Made by a program: the position numbers and the translations under genes. Positions 33,165-34,204 of a DNA stretch of 34,204 bases are shown in pieces (position 1 is the stretch's first letter; each line of letters starts with the position of its first letter). The DNA is taken from assembly GCA_029251865.1 (NCBI GenBank), contig JAQXCN010000014.1, forward strand, positions 1 to 34,204, written 5' to 3'. The notes below the pieces were generated by a model that was given only the letters and a program-made list of their open reading frames with translations, had not been told where the DNA came from and made no database searches. This DNA is from Crocinitomicaceae bacterium (GTDB lineage: Bacteria > Bacteroidota > Bacteroidia > Flavobacteriales_D > Crocinitomicaceae).

Positions 33165-33273
33165 GCGAAATCAATCGATCTTTTAGTCGTTATGTAGCAG
33201 ATAATTAATCTCTACTTTTTACCCCCTTACTTTCAAAGTAATACAACTATTGAAGACTAATTTCAGTTAATTG

Positions 33274-33281
33274 TATATTTG
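33274..33281 (+). promoter_or_regulatory. Bacteroidota -7 promoter box (TATATTTG) of the PhoB-type regulator
   Basis: A perfect TAnnTTTG, with TTG 21 bases upstream (33250-33252) as a -33 element, ends 4 bases before the ATG at 33286. This is the most complete of the five 4-base-spaced promoters. Confidence 0.68.
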
Positions 33282-33285
33282 TGCT

Positions 33286-33951
33286 ATGCAAAAGAAATCA
33301 ATTCTAATTGTCGACGATGACCAAGATATTAGAGACCTTCTTTCATACAATCTTCAAAAGTCGGGATACTCCGTAAACGAAGCAATAAATGGTTTCGATT
33401 GCCTTGAAAAAATAAAAACAATTAAACCCAACCTGATTTTACTTGATGTAATGATGCCAGAAATGGATGGTCTTGAGGTTTGTCAGCAAATCAAATCAGA
33501 CCCAAAAAACCATGATATTCTAATATGCTTTTTAACAGCGAGAGGAGAAGATTACAGCCAAATAGCTGCGCTAGAAGCGGGTGGGGATGATTATGTAACC
33601 AAGCCTATTAAACCGAAAGTTTTAATCAGTCGAATCAACGCTATTCTTAGAAGAACTGTTAAAGATGAAAGGGCTGTAAAAGATGGTTTTTATATAGATA
33701 ATGATAAATACATTGTTCATAAAGAGGGTGACGAATTCATCCTTCCTAAAAAAGAGTTTGAGCTCCTGTCATTATTAATGTCCAAACCAAACCATGTTTT
33801 TCGTAGAAATGAAATACTCGACACAGTTTGGGGAACAGAAATAGTAGTAGGTGACCGTACTATTGACGTTCATATAAGAAAACTCCGAGGAAAAATTGGT
33901 GATACATACATATCAACAATCAAAGGCGTAGGTTATAAGTTCAATGCCTAA
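33286..33951 (+). CDS. PhoB/OmpR-family response regulator
   Basis: A 221-residue regulator from the ATG at 33286. A TTG at 33271 in frame lies inside the promoter box and is rejected as start. The receiver domain has D10/D11 (LIVDDDQD), phospho-acceptor D54 (LILLDVMMPEMDG), T84 (CFLTARGED) and K106 (DDYVTKPIKP). The winged-helix domain reads LPKKEFELLSLLMSKPNHVFRRNEILDTVWG, RTIDVHIRKLRGKIG and TIKGVGYKF. The DVMMPEMDG and RTIDVHIRKLR segments resemble PhoB-type regulators of Bacteroidota, often followed by a kinase. Here the gene is followed by two structured repeats, and no kinase is visible before the window ends. Confidence 0.93.
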   Translation: MQKKSILIVDDDQDIRDLLSYNLQKSGYSVNEAINGFDCLEKIKTIKPNLILLDVMMPEMDGLEVCQQIKSDPKNHDILICFLTARGEDYSQIAALEAGGDDYVTKPIKPKVLISRINAILRRTVKDERAVKDGFYIDNDKYIVHKEGDEFILPKKEFELLSLLMSKPNHVFRRNEILDTVWGTEIVVGDRTIDVHIRKLRGKIGDTYISTIKGVGYKFNA

Positions 33952-33959
33952 ATTAGGCA

Positions 33960-34051
33960 AAAAAAAACACCTTCCGAGGAAAGTGTTCTTTTTGTGATTG
34001 AGTTAAAAGTCTTAGTGTTATTTAGACGCATCACAATTCATAAAAGTTGCA
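33960..34051. repeat. 92-bp structured direct repeat, copy 1
   Basis: It begins 8 bases after the regulator stop codon and is repeated 141 bases further on with 91 of 92 bases identical (only 33991 differs). It contains an A run, a hairpin (33966-33975 with 33978-33987) and a 7-bp inverted repeat TTGTGAT/ATCACAA (33992-33998 and 34030-34036). The inverted repeat encloses GTCT/AGAC. Read on the minus strand, the hairpin has a G-U pair where the plus strand has a mismatch, and it ends in nine T. Confidence 0.9.
33966..33987. terminator. Bidirectional terminator-like hairpin after the PhoB-type regulator
   Basis: The arms AACACCTTCC and GGAAAGTGTT pair with one weak position. On the plus strand a TTCTTTTTG tail follows; on the minus strand nine T follow and the mismatch becomes G-U. 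It can end the regulator mRNA and would work better still for a minus-strand transcript. The same hairpin recurs at 34107-34128. Confidence 0.7.
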
Positions 34052-34100
34052 CACATTCAAAAATTAATTTTTTCGCATCTAAATAAAAGGTTTTGGGGAT

Positions 34101-34192
34101 AAAAAAAACACCTTCCGAGGAAAGTGTTCTTCTTGTGATTGAGTTAAAAGTCTTAGTGTTATTTAGACGCATCACAATTCATAAAAGTTGCA
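34101..34192. repeat. 92-bp structured direct repeat, copy 2
   Basis: This is the second copy of the element, 91/92 identical to the first, separated from it by 49 bases (34052-34100) of unrelated AT-rich sequence. It carries the same terminator-like hairpin (34107-34128) and the TTGTGAT/ATCACAA arms. Only 12 bases remain to the window edge, so further copies or a minus-strand gene ending here cannot be excluded. I see no gene in 33952-34204. Confidence 0.9.
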
Positions 34193-34204
34193 TTTGCTTA
34201 AATT

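Noticed and set aside
33121-33174. Longer start for the minus-strand response regulator at 33174
   Set aside because: The extra residues come from the terminator-like hairpin, and receiver domains begin directly with the MKLKILLVEDD form.
33946-33958. GCCTAAATTAGGC palindrome across the end of the PhoB-type regulator
   Set aside because: The arms are 6 bp with a one-base centre, so no RNA hairpin can close well; it includes the stop codon and may be chance.
33960-34192. CRISPR array
   Set aside because: The two repeats are 92 bp long with a single 49-bp spacer and internal terminators, and no cas genes are present.

Overview
The window looks like an ordinary chromosomal segment of a free-living member of the Bacteroidota, most likely a Flavobacteriia/Cryomorphaceae/Crocinitomicaceae-type bacterium. 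The reasons are: two different type IX secretion sorting domains (a gliding-motility-associated type B domain at the left edge and a type A tail at 27.7 kb), a FISUMP protein, DUF1573 and DUF2911 proteins, a GxGYxYP protein, AT-rich DNA, starts without Shine-Dalgarno sequences, and repeated TAnnTTTG promoter boxes, the known -7 consensus of this phylum. There is no sign of phage, plasmid, insertion sequence or CRISPR.

Layout. 0-2.2 kb: cell-surface proteins (end of a T9SS cargo adhesin, a FISUMP protein, a small outer-membrane barrel). 2.3-5.4 kb: a sirtuin facing a dnaA-SPFH-tRNA-Val(GAC) cluster. 5.6-10.5 kb: a tightly overlapped thioesterase-hutG-hutF unit (the last two steps of the formylglutamate route of histidine breakdown), then a membrane-anchored patatin and a clear terminator. 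10.7-14.5 kb: SirB1-like protein, pepT, holA, rsmE, the last three overlapping. 14.5-15.8 kb: thyA-folA on the other strand, sharing a stop/start overlap. 16-21.5 kb: a small secreted protein facing a minus-strand run of DUF2911, EamA transporter, aldo/keto reductase, ferredoxin-NADP reductase and a histidine kinase. 21.6-26.7 kb: an unknown helical protein, gpsA, aspartate kinase, then feoA-feoB and a 44-residue CxxC membrane peptide. 26.8-29.5 kb: two tandem DUF1573 proteins facing a T9SS-exported GxGYxYP protein. 29.5-33.1 kb: minus-strand rny, zapA, a coiled-coil partner, tsaB and a response regulator. 33.3-34.2 kb: a second PhoB-type response regulator followed by two almost identical 92-bp structured repeats.

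The most interesting things are regulatory, not new protein families. Five genes (SirB1-like, pepT, thyA, gpsA, PhoB-type regulator) carry a perfect TAnnTTTG box ending exactly 4 bases before the ATG, which places transcription start on the start codon and predicts leaderless mRNAs. A near-perfect intrinsic-terminator hairpin lies inside the signal-peptide codons of the second DUF1573 gene. Another terminator-like hairpin sits directly in front of the minus-strand response regulator. A tandem pair of 92-bp elements with 91/92 identity closes the window and could be twin small RNAs or a duplicated terminator region. No gap between genes exceeds 300 bases.
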